Shown in pieces: positions 63,478 to 64,000 of a stretch of 64,000 nucleotides of DNA. The stretch comes from Alphaproteobacteria bacterium (GTDB lineage: Bacteria > Pseudomonadota > Alphaproteobacteria > UBA7887). Both the position numbers and the translations under genes were made by a program. Within the stretch, counting starts at the first letter, position 1. Every line of letters starts with the position of its first letter. The stretch covers positions 120,581 through 184,580 of the forward strand of contig JASLYQ010000003.1 in the NCBI GenBank assembly GCA_030739735.1, given 5' to 3'. The notes beneath the pieces were generated by a model, which worked only from the letters and a program-made list of their open reading frames with translations, was not told the origin of the DNA and ran no database searches.

Positions 63478-64000
63478 ATGGCGAACCCGGAGGGTGAATC
63501 CGAAAACAAGCCGTTGCGGTTGGTTTTTGACCGCCGCCTGAAGCTGGAGTTCCACGGTTCCAGGATCACGTCCGATGCTGGTTTGCTTGCCTATCGCGAA
63601 CTCGATGATGCCCTTGGTCTGACCGGCATGGTCGGCGATGAACTGGTTGACGCCCGCACGGGAAAGAACAGCCAACACGCAATGGCGGGATTGTTCCGGC
63701 AATCTGTTTTCGGTCGCCTTGGCGGCTACGAGGACGTGAACGACGCCGACCGTCTGGGTCGTGATCCGGCAATGCGCTGGATTGTCGGCGGTCGCGCCGT
63801 GGCCAAGGCTGCTGCATCGACCAGCCAGATGGGGCGCTTCGAGACCGAGTTTCTCGCCACCGACCAGAACCTCACCGCACTGGCTGATCTCTCCGGGCAA
63901 TGGATCGACCGGGTGCATGAGCGGCATCCGCCGAAGACGATCGTGCTTGATATCGACAGCAGCGTCAGCCCGACTCATGGCGACCAGGAAGGCACGGCCT
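63478..64000 (+). mobile_element. IS1380-family transposase, 3' part outside window
   Basis: From the ATG at 63478 the first 174 codons read as an IS1380-type DDE transposase: PLRLVFDRRLKLEFHG near the start, then ITSDAGLLAYRELDD, LFRQSVFGRLGGYEDVNDADRL, and TIVLDIDSSVSPTHGDQEG, which carries the first catalytic aspartate. The frame is open to the window edge. It is next to glmS and is the only insertion sequence seen in this window. Confidence 0.9.

Overview
The window reads as a GC-rich chromosome segment of a free-living alphaproteobacterium, most like Rhodospirillales. The signs are gene orders I know from that class: aminotransferase-hom-glpX-recJ; D,D-carboxypeptidase beside a phasin and clpS-clpA; purC-purS-purQ-purL-bolA-grxD; and sfsA-map. 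Class-specific families support this: an EipB-type protein (DUF1849), a DUF1476 F1-ATPase inhibitor, a DUF3572 protein, and a DinB with an N-terminal zinc ribbon. Assignment to order is inference; no rRNA gene is present.

Layout. 0-3.7 kb: polyhydroxyalkanoate synthase with a trailing reductase (minus), divergent from an OmpA-like lipoprotein. 3.7-13.4 kb: a tightly packed plus-strand run covering amino-acid synthesis (aminotransferase, hom), gluconeogenesis (glpX), DNA repair (recJ), nucleotide-sugar synthesis (galU, ugd, phosphomannomutase) and a nicotinamidase-like hydrolase. 13.3-18.3 kb: D,D-carboxypeptidase, phasin, clpS, clpA. 18.4-23 kb (minus): ilvD, an epimerase and typA. 23-26 kb: a secreted cysteine-rich mini-protein and a second, divergent IlvD/Edd dehydratase. 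26-30.2 kb: a P19-type periplasmic metal-binding protein, a polytopic iron-sulfur protein and a di-heme oxidoreductase, plus a 26-codon reading frame with a near-ideal ribosome-binding site. 30.3-38 kb: a RidA/aminotransferase/acetyltransferase operon, eipB, dinB, a HAD hydrolase, DUF3572, a PilZ-like protein and rpmG. 38-44 kb: purine operon with an attenuator-like leader, bolA, grxD, a TANGO2-like protein and the ATPase inhibitor. 44-52 kb: a thiamine-diphosphate enzyme, purB, an aldolase/dehydrogenase fusion, a reductase, two decayed genes and an enolase-superfamily enzyme. 52-56 kb: a short bactofilin, map, sfsA, a CinA-type protein and a tRNA-Leu(UAA) gene interrupted by a group I intron. 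56.9-63.2 kb: B12-dependent ribonucleotide reductase, gph, glmU, glmS. The right edge enters an IS1380-family insertion sequence.

The genes form a coherent picture: carbon storage as PHA (phaC, phasin), UDP-sugar supply for envelope or exopolysaccharide (galU, ugd, pmm, glmU, glmS), purine and branched-chain amino-acid synthesis, and regulated proteolysis (ClpS/ClpA).

Most notable observations: (i) a 214-nt group I intron splitting the anticodon of tRNA-Leu(UAA); (ii) a ClpA whose second Walker A motif has lost its lysine, threonine and two glycines while everything around it is conserved; (iii) a lipocalin-like gene killed by a start-codon change and an in-frame stop, next to a pentapeptide-repeat remnant; (iv) an intrinsic-terminator hairpin between the purC promoter and start codon; (v) the 26-residue frame beside the metal cluster. 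I did not find a clear defence system, CRISPR array or prophage.
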